64,000 bases of DNA. Origin: Gymnothorax reevesii. Taxonomy: Eukaryota > Chordata > Actinopteri > Anguilliformes > Muraenidae. Under the pieces are notes generated by a model. It ran no database searches, had not been told where the DNA came from, and saw nothing but the letters and a program-made list of their open reading frames with translations. The stretch's first letter is position 1, and the number at the start of each line of letters is the position of its first letter. Made by a program: the position numbers and the translations under genes. Of the stretch, positions 33,281 through 44,690 are shown piece by piece. The stretch is from NCBI GenBank assembly GCA_029721435.1, contig CM056574.1, forward strand, positions 4,353,001 to 4,417,000, given 5' to 3'.

Positions 33281-34098
33281 GGAGGAAGGGATTTTAACTT
33301 TAAACTGGACAATCGAGATGAAAGAAATAATTTCTCCACAGATTTTGGATGATTCCAGCAATCTAATCATTTACATTTTTTTAATATTCTCTCTCATCTG
33401 TCAACCTAAAGGAAACAAAAGAATTCAGTAACAGCTCACCAAATTGCTACACCAGAACAGCTCAATAGTATAACTATTTGGATCAATCATAACAGAGAAA
33501 GATATTTACAAACTTTGTCCGTACTACACAATGGGAGCAGGATTTCAGTTCCAGCAGTCAAAAAGAGACTAAACATGATGAATTATAATGGATATACAGG
33601 TATATAACCATATATTTTATTGGGTAACTGCAATTTTCACTTTCTACTGAAGTACTCAAACATAAATCTGCGTCATTCCACTTAAATCCACAAATAAGTG
33701 CTTGGTATAACAATAAGTTACATTATGTATGAGATGATGTCAAGCAGTTAATCGCACAAGATCTCTCTTCTGATCTTATGGTGTGTGGAGCACCTCACAC
33801 ACTACAGGATTTCTAATCGCAAATATAAAACGTTCATTATTTACGATCTCTCCTTCCGAGTCCTTCCAAGCAGATCAGACCTGACAAAATCAGTCTTAAC
33901 ACACCCCACACCACAGGAAAAACAGACACGATGTTGTTTGCAAACATCAGACAATCGGGCCGTTGCTGGCTTTGATCAGAACTGGGAGATCAAAACAAAA
34001 ATCAGCCCGATTATCCTGTAGCGTGTACCAGGCAATAAAGCAACTAATAAAAGAAATTTAATTTGAGAGTCATTAAATTGAGTGTCTTATGGTTTTAA
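33281..34098. other. Probable intron or 5' flank of the zinc-finger gene
   Basis: No exon was recognised with confidence; the sequence is AT-rich without known repeats. Confidence 0.4.
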
Positions 34099-34300
34099 CC
34101 CCTCGCGCGTTAAATGCAGCTATATTTGCTCCAAGATTTCAATTCAAAATCAAAGCTGCTGAAAACCTATCATGTGGCAGCCCGTTTAAAAGCTCTCCAG
34201 CAGGGGAGCTCTTTTAAACAAGTTGCCACATGATAAGTTTCAAAGAGCACAAGATAATTAAATTAATACTTTTTTTTATTTTACTTCGGCGCTCTAAGGG
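34099..34300. mobile_element. Hairpin MITE, copy 2 (202 bp)
   Basis: TTAA (34095-34098) precedes CCCCTCGCGCG, and CGGCGCTCTAAGGG precedes TTAG (34301-34304), so the ends are inverted with a TTAA-like target. Inside, 34161-34196 and 34205-34241 form a strong hairpin around CCACATGATAAG/CTTATCATGTGG. Copy 1 is at 26332-26439. Confidence 0.65.
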
Positions 34301-34559
34301 TTAGCACTTGTGAACAAGATAAAATGGGAGGAAAAAACATTTTATGGGGAAATTATTGTAGCCAAGCAAGTACAACAAATGAAAATCCCCATGTTGCAAC
34401 TGTGCTGTATGGCAGTAAACAAAATTTTTGCGCGCAAGCAGTAGGCATATAAGACAACATTTAAAATGTTTAGGATCCAAGACAAAAATTCATAAAATGG
34501 GTGCCATGTACTTCTGCATAAGAAACCTGCCGCAGGAATTCAATTCATCCTGAACTCAT

Positions 34560-35290
34560 ATTCACCAGCATCTTCTTTTCAGCTCGATAGACGGGGAAAC
34601 ATGAGGGCTTGGGAAAGTAGTGGAACCATTACTTAAAGACATCAGACTCCTTGAAAATTCTGGTATAAACATTAATGTTCAGGGAGAAAATCATAAGCTG
34701 TTGGGACCATCACAGTATTAACAGCAGATAATTTGGCAATGCACATATTGTGTGGTTATGTCGAGAGCTTCTCCGCCAATAAGCCTTGCCAGTATTGTTT
34801 GATAGACAGAGAACAAATATAAACGGTGTGGGATGATGATTATGTTGAGATGCGAACTAGAGAGTTACACAGAACATGCCAGGCTCTCTGATACAAGCTC
34901 AACTGGTGTGAAAGAAAATTCCTTTTTAAACACTTTGAAGTACTTCCATGCAACGGAAAACATTTGTGTCGACATTATGCATGACTTATTTGATGGCATA
35001 GCTCCATTAGAGGTGAAATTATTGTTAAGGCAATTGATTTATGAAGACAAGTGTTTCACATTAGAGCAGCTTAACCACAGAATTGCAACATATGACTATG
35101 GCTATATATGAATGACAAAAATAAGCCAAGTGTCATTGTGAACTTGAGATCATCTAAAGGTGCTTCCTGGCAAACAGCCTCTCAAATGTGGTGCTTTTTA
35201 CAGGCTCATCCATTTTTGGTGGGGGACTTAGTTGAGAGGAAAAATGATCATTGGTGTTAGTTTATATTGTTGTGTGTATTGTTGTGGGGG
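34560..35290 (+). pseudogene. Fragment of an uncharacterised DNA-transposon protein
   Basis: The longest frame (34833-35111) reads FHATENICVDIMHDLFDGIA and LEQLNHRIATYDYGYI. A shifted frame before it gives ADNLAMHILCGYVESFSANK with PCQYC, and the frame after gives NLRSSKGASWQTASQMWCFL and LVGDLVERK. This order (a CxxC pair, DIMHDLxxG, then QTASQMWCFL) occurs in a group of large uncharacterised fish and invertebrate transposon-derived proteins; from memory I cannot place it in a named superfamily. The MHDLxEG motif is also reminiscent of CACTA-type transposases. It is broken by stops and is a short piece only. Confidence 0.55.
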
Positions 35291-35294
35291 GGAC

Positions 35295-35480
35295 CATTTT
35301 TGGCAAAATAACTTTAATCAACTCATTAGTTGAATCACAGTTTACGTACTTATTCATGGCATTACCAACCCCTAAATAATCATTCTTCAAAATATATGAA
35401 CAAATGATATTCAAATTTATATGGAATGATAAAACTGTTAAAAGGAACCCCGACTATAATGACTTGTAAGCTTCATCAGA
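35295..35480 (+). pseudogene. L1-clade LINE fragment
   Basis: The plus strand reads LVESQFTYLFMALPTPK, a stop, then SFFKIYEQ and FKFIWNDK, the same protein stretch as in the L1 at 50199-55068. It is a second, short copy of that LINE family. Confidence 0.75.
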
Positions 35481-35834
35481 TTAATTTTGGTATCAGTCAT
35501 ACTAACGTGAGTCAAAAAATATCCCAGACGTCTTCATTTTTATTATATTTGAAAATATAATTTTACTCGCAGGTCGCCATTGTTGTTTTACATCGCAATG
35601 CAGTCTGGGTAGTGACGTCAAATGGTTGCTCAACTCAGATCTGTCCATTCGCCGGTACAGTAGTTGTGACTCTACAGCGAGAAAAATGACATCAATTCAG
35701 CCTTTTCAATTTGAACCTGAGCATTAACAAGGAGGTAAACAGAAAATAACCAAAATGAGCAAAACAAGTATTTGACCCTAACGTGTCTTTGTCCACCGCC
35801 ACAAAATGTGAAATCGTGTCAAAAAGAAAAATTT
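35481..35834. other. Unassigned DNA
   Basis: Nothing recognised. Contains no frame with known motifs. Confidence 0.35.
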
Positions 35835-36275
35835 CTCGGTGTGACCTTGAGAATGGCGCGAAGGTCACCGAAATGGACTGGCCCCGGGGTATCACCCTAA
35901 TATATGTTGACATAAGATTTGAAGAAAATCCGTCGATTCGTTCTTGAGATATTTCGCTGACAAGGCTATCAGTGTGACCTTGAGAATGGTGCGAAGGTCA
36001 CCGAAATCGACTGGCGCCGGGGTATCACCCTAATACATGTTGACATGAAACTTCAACAAAATCCGTCGATTCGTTCTTGAGAAATCTCGCTGACAAGGCT
36101 ATCAGTGTGAAAATGCACAATCTCTCGGTGTGACCTTGAGAATGGCGCGAAGGTCACCGAAATCGACTGGCGCAGGGGTATCAGACTAATACATGTTGAC
36201 ATCAAATTTGAAGAAAATCTGTCAATTCGTTCTTGAGATATCTCGCTGACAAGGATTCGGGGCGTACGGACGGAC
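35835..36275 (+). repeat. Three tandem repeat units of about 132-158 bp
   Basis: The phrase 'gtgtgaccttgagaatggcg' starts units at about 35839, 35970 and 36129, each followed by 'aaggtcaccgaaat', 'gttgacat' and 'gtcgattcgttcttgaga'. The first two starts are about 132 bases apart; the second and third about 158, because of an extra segment. The block ends at 'ggattcggggcgtacggacg'. It resembles non-coding interspersed repeats of marine animals. Confidence 0.7.
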
Positions 36276-36899
36276 GGTCGTGAATACTATGTCCCGGGGA
36301 CAAAAAAAATGAAGACCAGAAGAGACGTGATGAGGCGAGAGTGGGGCAAACCCAGTGGTTTCGGTGCAACAACTGCGTCACCATGACATGACATGAGTTT
36401 TCTGATCCGCTGCACCCCAATATCAGCAATTTCAGATATTAGCATCCACCACAGTCGTGGGCTTTATAGCAGACAGAACTTCGGGGGCCTGTCGATAGGG
36501 GGGAGCGGGTTTTGGGTATGACTGGTGTGTACCAGATGTTATTGCAGGACTTGAATTTTGGCAAGAATAAACTACCGCAGCTGATTCAGATACAACTTGT
36601 TTACAAGTCAATCAATGTTTTTGTTCTAAAATATACAATTATTATATAAAATATATAATTCTATAAGAGGGAGTTAAAAGTTATAGTAATGAAGAAGAAA
36701 TGCTTTCCTTCTGAAAACTTACGCATTTATTGTCACAAAATATTTATTAATACATTTAGTATTATTTTTCGTTAGATGCCCAAAATTTAAATCTTGCTTG
36801 TGTCACTGTAAATGATCATTTTCCGTGGCGAAATATTGGTCTTTCTCATGTAAGACATTGGCGCGCAAGCAGTTCGCAAATCTCCGTGCGTAAGGAACA
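36276..36899. other. Unassigned DNA
   Basis: No gene recognised. The left end of the Tc1 element may extend into the last part of this stretch. Confidence 0.35.
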
Positions 36900-38392
36900 A
36901 AGCTGAAGACCTTCACTGGATGCCCGTGATCTTCGGGCCCTCAGACACCACTGCATCACTCACCGGCATGATTATGTCATTGAAAATACTGTTATGGCCC
37001 CAATTTGTAAATATATTTACAACACAACAGCAAGGGATGACAGACACAGTTTTAAAAACTTAAACACATTTAATTAACAAAACAAGGACTTTAACTAAAC
37101 CACTGACCAAGATTGAATTAACAAAACACAGAAATATTCACAGTCCCTTTTTGCTTAGGTCCCTTGGTGATGTCCTGGGTGAGAAAAATGCTCTAATACA
37201 GGCAAAAATCCACAAAAGAAACTTCACAGGTCTTGAACAGAATGACAGGTCTGGTCACATGTATCCTTCTTCTTGCAATTTCTCCTACTACTTTACTGTC
37301 TCAATTCTCCCCTTTATATACTCTTTTGCAGACCCCTCCCACCTTTTAGACTTTTCTTTTCTTTTCTCTGGGACTTGTTTCAGACATGCCCGAAACATGC
37401 CCAAACCTAGCTCCAGTCTGAGATTAACAAAAAAAAGGTAAATACTGCCATCCAGTGGCCTACATTCACATTACAATACTAAATGGGCCCAGGAATACTT
37501 GGAAGAAATCACTATCTGCAAACACGGTCCGCCATGCTATCCACAGATGCCACCTAAAACTCTATCATGCAAAAAGGAAGCCACTATTTAGCATGATCCA
37601 GAAGTGCTGCCGTGTTCTGTGGGCCAAGGCTCATTTAAAGTGGACTGTAGCCAAGTGTCCTGTGGTCAGACGAGTCCAATTTTAACATTCTTGTTGGAAA
37701 TCACGGGCGTCATATCCTCCGGGCTAAAGAGAAGAAAGACCACCCCTCCTGTTGTCAGCGTTCAGTTCAAAAGCCAGCATCTGATGGTATGGGGATGCAT
37801 TAGTGCATATGGTGTGGGACACTCATGTTTTAAAAAGCACCATGAATGCTGAAAGGTATTTTAAGGTTTTTGAGCAACATATGCTCCCCTCCAGATGACA
37901 TCTATTCCAGGAAAGTCCTTGAGTATTTCAGAAGGACAATGCAAAAACCACATACTGCAACTATTACAACAGCATGGTTTGCTAGTAGCAGAGTCCGTGT
38001 GCTGAACTGGCCTTCCTGCAGTCCTGATCTTTCACCGATTGAGAACATTTGGCGCATAATTAAACAAAAAGTCCGTCAAAGGAGACGCAAAACACTCCAG
38101 CAGCTGGAAGCCTGTATTAAACAAGAGTTGGATCAAATTCCAATGGCTAAACTGAAGAAACTTGTCTCCTCAATGCCCAGATAGCCAATGTCCATGATGT
38201 ACTGAAACATTTCCACCATCAAGGGATGTGTCTTCCGACATGATTTTTTAAGAAATGGGTAGCAATACACTTCATCAGTCACGGTAAAAATGTTTATTGC
38301 CAGCTGAAACACATTAATAACCTCAATCATGATCCAATAATAAAATTTGTTAATTCATTTCCAAACGGTAACTTTTTTCTGGCCAGGCAGTG
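36900..38392 (+). mobile_element. Tc1-like transposon remnant split by a solo LTR
   Basis: The sequence before the LTR ('gatgcccgtgatcttcgggc') and the transposase pieces after it belong to one Tc1 family common in fish. Readable parts: SANTVRHAIHRCHLKLYHAK and [13 protein letters not shown] (37500-37660), [11 protein letters not shown] (37780-37815) and SCSPDLSPIENIW (38010-38060) with the catalytic glutamate. It ends at 38392 after 'ggccaggcagtg', followed by TA at 38393-38394. The left terminus could not be located. Frameshifts between blocks and the LTR insertion make it inactive. Confidence 0.82.
36990..37475 (-). repeat. Solo LTR of the Gmr1-like Gypsy
   Basis: This 486-bp LTR, TGTTATGGCCCC...TTCACATTACA on the plus strand, matches 11191-11689 over its length. 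ATAC flanks both sides (36986-36989 and 37476-37479), a 4-bp target duplication typical of Ty3/Gypsy integrases. No internal sequence is present, so it arose by LTR-LTR recombination. Confidence 0.92.
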
Positions 38393-38394
38393 TA

Positions 38395-38914
38395 TAATGC
38401 CAGGCATATATAAAGTTGAATCAATGTTGATGCAATTCTACATTCTTTCAATGCTGATCATATCATAGTTGAATCAGGGCTGATTCATTGAGTGAATTGA
38501 TTGGAAATTCAATGATATTTCCATGTGGATCATAGCAAGCACTTCCAATGTTTTTTTTTCCAAGGTTGACTGCAATCTTCAGCCTGACAATATCACAATG
38601 TTGATTCAATCACTTTTTGCTATCTGGGTGGGCAGTGTGTCTGGTAAGGTCACCAAGCCTATCGATTTGGGGAGCGATTGCAGTTGGGGGTCTGGAGATA
38701 CAAGTAGGAGGAAACCGATTGTCTAGCAATATTTCACTGTTTATCTTGGTTCATAATAATTACCAGTATCAATTTCTTTCACAGTAAAGAATATCATGTA
38801 TGATAAAAATCAGTCCTGAATATTCTCATTCACCGCCTGAGCCAGATGAGTGGCTTAGGTAGAACCAACTAAAACTTAGTAAATCCTATTCAGTTACTGA
38901 GTACATGTTAGTTG
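38395..38914. other. Unassigned DNA
   Basis: No gene recognised. Contains 'gttgattcaat'-like phrases repeated loosely around 38413-38600. Confidence 0.35.
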
Positions 38915-39250
38915 TAAAGCTGGATTTATGCTTCTACGTCGCATCGATGGCGTCGCTACGCACAGCCTCTGCGACAATGTGAACCCCCACCGCAGAGCCT
39001 CTGCGTCGCCTGCCGTGCACCTCAAATTTTCTAACTGCGTGTCAAAGCGACGCAGACCGCAAGGGCACTGATTGGCCCGACCCGATCCTAGTGACGCATA
39101 TGATTCAACGTCATTCAAAAAATGAAAATGGTGGCTCGTAACTACCTAGCGCACATTGATGGTTTACAACAGTTGACTGGCTATCACTAGTTATGTCGTT
39201 TTATATTTTTATCCGCGGCTATTTGTCGCCTCATGAGAGATGTGGTTGCT
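38915..39250 (+). mobile_element. Probable PIF/Harbinger end fragment
   Basis: The sequence starts 'taaagctggatttatgcttc' followed by CG-rich 'tacgtcgcatcgatggcgtc', then a GC-rich segment with 'gcgtcgcctgccgtgcacct', and 'gactggctatcactagttat'. The pattern resembles the left end of Harbinger elements found in fish. The right end is missing. Assignment rests on memory and is moderate to low. Confidence 0.4.
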
Positions 39251-41879
39251 TATAAAGCTAACGTGAAACATATATGGCCAGGGAAAACAGTTCTCCCTTG
39301 AACTGGCTGTTAACACTTGCTTAAGCAGAAAGCAGTAGCCGCGAAATATGTCGAAGAACATTCCCAACAACCATTAATTGAAAACCCAACTCCCTGCTGC
39401 CCTTCAGAGTTTTCACTACGAAGGGAAGTGACTTCGCAGAGTGTAGGATGTAGGGATCATTACCAAGGATGGTCCACGATTATTAGCCTACGGAATGAAA
39501 TACAGCCCATAACATAAAGTTAAAACTCTACCAACGAGTCTCACTTGACAGAGTTTTCAAAAATTTTTGGAGTAGACGGCTGGCAGAGCAGAGTAGGAGG
39601 CTATGGCTGGCGGTGGAGGTGCCAAGAATACAAGCCTTGAGGGGTCGTTAACTGAAAATTACCCAAAAGAGGGCCCTTGTTTTCCAATTAGGCCACATAG
39701 TTAGAAGTTGGCATTGGTTTTAATTTGAAGTACTAATCATTTCCTTTCATTTAACACTAAAAAATCGAATATCAAAGGATGCCCACATGTTCAAAAGAGG
39801 GCGCCAAATGGGTGTGTCCGGCAAAATTGGCCAGGAAGGGGTTAATGGTGGGCAACACCCAATAAAGATATGGAGCAACTCTTGGTTTTCCTGGGAAGCT
39901 AAGAGTAGGTGCTACCACACTACCAAATTTCATTTGGCTAGTCATGAAGCTTGTTAGTCAAAATGCAGCATCAATTAGCCCTATTTTAGGACCGTTTCGG
40001 CAAATTTCGGATTTTGGTTACATAACTGCATGGACACCAGGGAGTTAATCTGCTCAAATGTACATTTTTCATAAACTTTAATAAACGAGTTCTAGCCATC
40101 TAAAGATGGGTACAAATGGTGCACAGAGGGTTAACACGAACACGCCCCCTTTTTCAGATGGCTCTAAAATCCAAACGGTTTAAGATTTTGATCTGAAACC
40201 AATTGCATTGTACTTCTATCAACACAGGCTACAAAATATATCAAAATCAAGCCAATATGACACTATCACCAGGGGAGCTCAGGTGATTTCAAATGGATAG
40301 ACCCATTAGGGGAAACGCTGATTACATTTGTATTTTTGAACAAAAATACAAAGCTCTTTGTTTCACATGCGCATTCACTGCCCTCTGTCCTGTCCCCGAA
40401 AGTATCTTTGAGTTTCTTTATGACATGTTGTCAAAATACTTCATTTTATTTTGCATTTATTGATTCTGCCACTTCCGTGATGAAGGCTTATGCTTGCCTA
40501 CCATTTCCTACGAAGCACAAATCCTATCTGTTTTTTTGTTTGACCAATAGGGGTCTCTAGAGTGCATTGGAAACATCAAGAAATGAACCACACTTCAACA
40601 CATCTGGCTGGAAAGCTTCAACGCTTCATGAAGCTTCATCTCACCAGCACTAGGCAAGACTAAACTTTTTCGCTCCCTGATGAGGTTGAGACTTTCCTTG
40701 GCGAGGTCACTGTTGATTCTCCATAGCATGCTAATGCTAACTTGGACTAAATCAAAACATTCTTCATGATTACTTTTCAGTTTCCCCTGTGCTTATTTTT
40801 GTCTCGTTTGGACCTCTGTATTTGATCGATATTTTGCCTGCTCCTTTTGTAACTTAATTTTACTACTAGCAGTGGTGTTTTGTTTCTTTTTTCTACTTAT
40901 TTTCTCAAACCGGTGTCATGGTTCTCTTCTGTTGTTCATGCTGCTGGAGTACTTTATTTGCCGTAAATTGCCTGTTGTAAATTTTAAAACGTGAACTTCA
41001 GTTGCCGCAAAACACGGAGACAAAGTATTACAATAAACAGGGGAATGAGAGAAATGCGTATTTAACCTTGATTTTATCACAACCACCAAGCATAATTTAG
41101 TTATCTAACAGAAAATTGAAATGTTAAGTTTTTTTTCTCTTTCTCTCTCGTTTTGGACCAGTTTTTTTTTTTTTTTTTTTTAATTTTTATTTCGGCATGA
41201 TTGAAAATCATTTCATGACAATTTCAACACACAGCATGTATCATGACCGAAAGGGTCGCGGGGGAAGCGAAATCGCTTATCAGAGTCCCGCCCCCAGCTT
41301 CCAGAAAAAAACATTTTGGTTATGATTAAAATATCATAAGGATTATAAATCACAGCAGAGTTAATGCCCATGCACGCTACGTTTTAACTTCAGAAAATAA
41401 GATCATGAAGTTTATGAATATCATAAAAATTATAATTGCAAATTAAGTGAGTGATCATATAACTTAGATTCAAATGTCACTCTTGATCCAAAGCGACATT
41501 GTCCCGAAACCCCATTCTTGCTCCTTTGATTTGTTCCAGCTGATTTGGCGTAGATGAGTGGAAGCAGATACCGGATCTATCCTTGGATCTCTTAAGCGTC
41601 CAGTGACAGGATGCAATTGAACAAGATTAAACATGTTTATAGTTACTCAGATATGCACATTTCAACGAACATTTGCGAGTTCTGTTACACTTTCATATTA
41701 ATGAGCTTTGCAGACCGTGCTGTGCAGTAGTTTTATGACACAGCCGGACTGCTGGTTTTTTGGTGTGTGTATGTTATGTGTGTGTTTATGTGCTCTGTTT
41801 GTCTGTCTCTTCGTCTGTTTGGTGTGTTGCTCTCACTCCATCCCCAGCATTATTGACTGTTTTTCTGATTACAAACCAC
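39251..41879. other. Unassigned DNA, 2.6 kb
   Basis: No gene or complete element was recognised. A T run of about 22 (41160-41182) followed by 'aatttttatttcggcatgat' may be the poly(A) tail of a minus-strand retroposon, and the GC-rich block 41250-41300 ('ggtcgcgggggaagcgaaat') may belong to it. The remaining sequence shows short AT-rich frames only. Confidence 0.35.
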
Positions 41880-44690
41880 CAGAAATTATTCTACATGCCT
41901 GGTGTTGATGGTAACCACTCGTCCTCGATTGAGGACGAAGTCAAAAGGGAAACTTCCATGAACATTGATTGTGATAGCTTGGAACTAGACACTTTTGAGA
42001 ACACTGACTATAAATTACAAAACATGGTGAATGAAATTCATCCTGATTCTAACTTCTTTGCAAGTATAAATAATGATTGTAGTTATACTGAAATGAAATT
42101 TAATAGAATGCTTAAAACAGAAAAAAAATTTCACTTATCCACTTTAACAGCTGAAGTCTGTATTCTAATTATAACTCCATCAAAGAATATCTGGACCAAT
42201 TTAACTCACCATTGAATATAATAGCCATGTCCGAGACTTGGTTAAATACTGAAAAAGGTACAGACTTTAACATGATTGGTTATGAAATGTTTTACACGAA
42301 CAGACAAAATAAAAGGGGAGGTGGTGTCGCACTTTATGTTGAGAAAAATTTTGATTGCAAAATGATAGAAAACTTGTTAATGTCTGTGGAAGATGTATTT
42401 GAATGCGTAACAATTGAACTCAATATGAACAAAAGGAAAAATAATATTTTAAGTTGCATCTATAGGGGTCCGGGAAAAAATATTGAAGTATTTAATGAGT
42501 GGACGGAAAAATAGTTTTCCTTTAATACCCAGAAGGACCTGTTCATATGTGAAGATTATAATATTGACCTTTTAAATGACAAAAGAAACATAAATTGACA
42601 AAAAAAAATCATTGAAGTAATGTTCAACATGAGTCTATTTCAAAAAATAACCAGCCCCAGCAGAATAACAGTGCTACGCTGATTGACAATATATGTACTA
42701 ACATTTTGGAGAACAGTACAGTGAGTGGGCTATTTCTTTATGATACCAGCGATCACCCTCCTGTTTTTGTATTGTATGATGTCAATTATAGAAAGTTAAC
42801 CTACACAAACAACATCAAATATTTCAGATTTAGAATGGAAGATTCAATAAAGGTTCTCAAATTTATCAAAATTGGGAACAAATATATCAAGAAAAAGACG
42901 GTGATAAAGCTGATGATTCGTTTTTAAAAATATTTGTAAAAATATTAGGATAAGAACTGTCCAATTAAAATATATAATCCAAAACAAAATCACGTAAATA
43001 ATCAATGGCCAACAAAAGGGCTAATAAATGCATGCAAAAAGAAAAATCTCTTATATAGACAATTCATGAAATCTAGAACTACTGATGATGAAGCAAAATA
43101 GAAGAAATATAAAAACAAATTAATTTATGTTTTGAGGAATTGTAAAAAAGATTATTACACCAAATTACTTGAAAATAATAAAAGCAATATCAACGGTATG
43201 TGAAAGGTGCTCAACTCAATTATTAGAAATGGTTGAAATGGTGTGAAATTTCCAGATTATTTTACAGATAATGATAAACCTATTAGCAACATGGAGGATG
43301 TAGTTGATGCTAATAGATTCTTTGTTGAGGTTGGACCTGAGCTTGCACAAAAAATCTCTGAGAGGGGAAACATCGATAATGAGTCACTGGATGATCTAAT
43401 TGACAGAAATTCTAATAGTATGTTTCTCAATCCAGTAGATGAAAATGAAATCCGAGATATTAAATTGAATTGTAAAAACAAAACCTCAACGGACTTTTAT
43501 GGGATCGATATGACAATAACAAAACCGGTCATTGACGGAATCTTGAAACCACTTACGTACATCTGTAATACGTCTCTTCAATACGGTAAATTTCCAAACA
43601 AAATGAAAACTGCTAAAGTACTACCATTATATAAATCAGGGGAAAAACATCTTTTGGCCAATTATAGGCCAGTTTCTCTACTCCCTCAATTTTCAAAGAT
43701 TTTGGAGAAGCTTTTCGCTGCCAGACTTGATAGTTAATAATTGATACTTCTCAATGAAACTAACAGTCAGTATGGTCTTAGAAGAAATAGATCAACTTCA
43801 TATGCATTAATTGGTGTAACAGAAGAAATAACAAATTGTCTTGATAAAAACAAGTTTGCCATTGGAATCTTCATTGACTTAAAATAAGCCTTTGATACAA
43901 TAGACCATGATGTGTTGCTAAAAAAGATGGAAAAATATGGCATTAGAGGAACTGTACTGAAATGGCTGAAAAGCTATCTTGGTAGCAGGTTTCAGTTTGT
44001 CCAAATTGAGAATTATATTTCTACTGGTAGGGTCATCATATGCGGTGTACCTCAAGGTTCAATACTAGGGCCTGTTCTCTTCAATCTGTACATTAATCAC
44101 ATCGTAAAGTATCAAAAATTATGAAATTTGTACTTTTTGCTGATGATACTAATATTTTCTGTTCTGTTGAGGATTTGCAGCAGCTTTTACAAGAGATCAC
44201 ACAAAAAATGAACAAATTGAAGAATAGATTTGAAATTAATAAATTGTCTCTAACTTTGGACAAAACAAAACTTATGTTAGTTGGAAGACGTAAAATTGAT
44301 ATTCCAGTCCAAATAATAATAATCAGTCATTGAAAGAGTGGACCATACTACATTTTTAGGTGTGATAACAGATGAAAAAATCTGCTGGAAACCTCATATC
44401 AGTCATGTATGTTCCAGGATGGCAAAGAGTGTGGGTGTGATGAGGAGAACTTGGCATTTATTGAATCAACTATCTTTGCTTATTTTAGATTATTCTTTTG
44501 TTTTACCATATTTGAGTTATTGTGTGGAAGTCTGGGGCAATACTTATAAGGCCAATTCGCACCCTCTGTACATACTGAAAAAAAGAGCCATAAGACTAGT
44601 TTATGATGTCAGGTTCAATGCCCATACTAATCTACTGTTTCCGAAGTCAGTTGTGCTGAAATTTCCATAACCAGTCCTGGTTACGACATT
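41880..44690 (+). pseudogene. CR1/Jockey-like LINE, degenerate
   Basis: An APE-type endonuclease is readable from about 42170: MNIIAMSETWLNTEKG and GGGVALYVEKNFD. Reverse transcriptase follows: LPLYKSGEKHLLANYRPVSL (43620-43680), a stop near 43735, IDLK then a stop then AFDTIDHDVL (43875-43915), GVPQGSILGPVLFNLYIN (44045-44095), and the catalytic FADD in KFVLFADDTNIF (44121-44160). The C-terminal part has PYLSYCVEVWGNTYKANSHP. More than five stops and shifts are present. The organisation is that of the CR1/L2/Jockey superclade; a finer clade is not assigned. It abuts the 5' end of a second LINE at about 44680. Confidence 0.78.
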
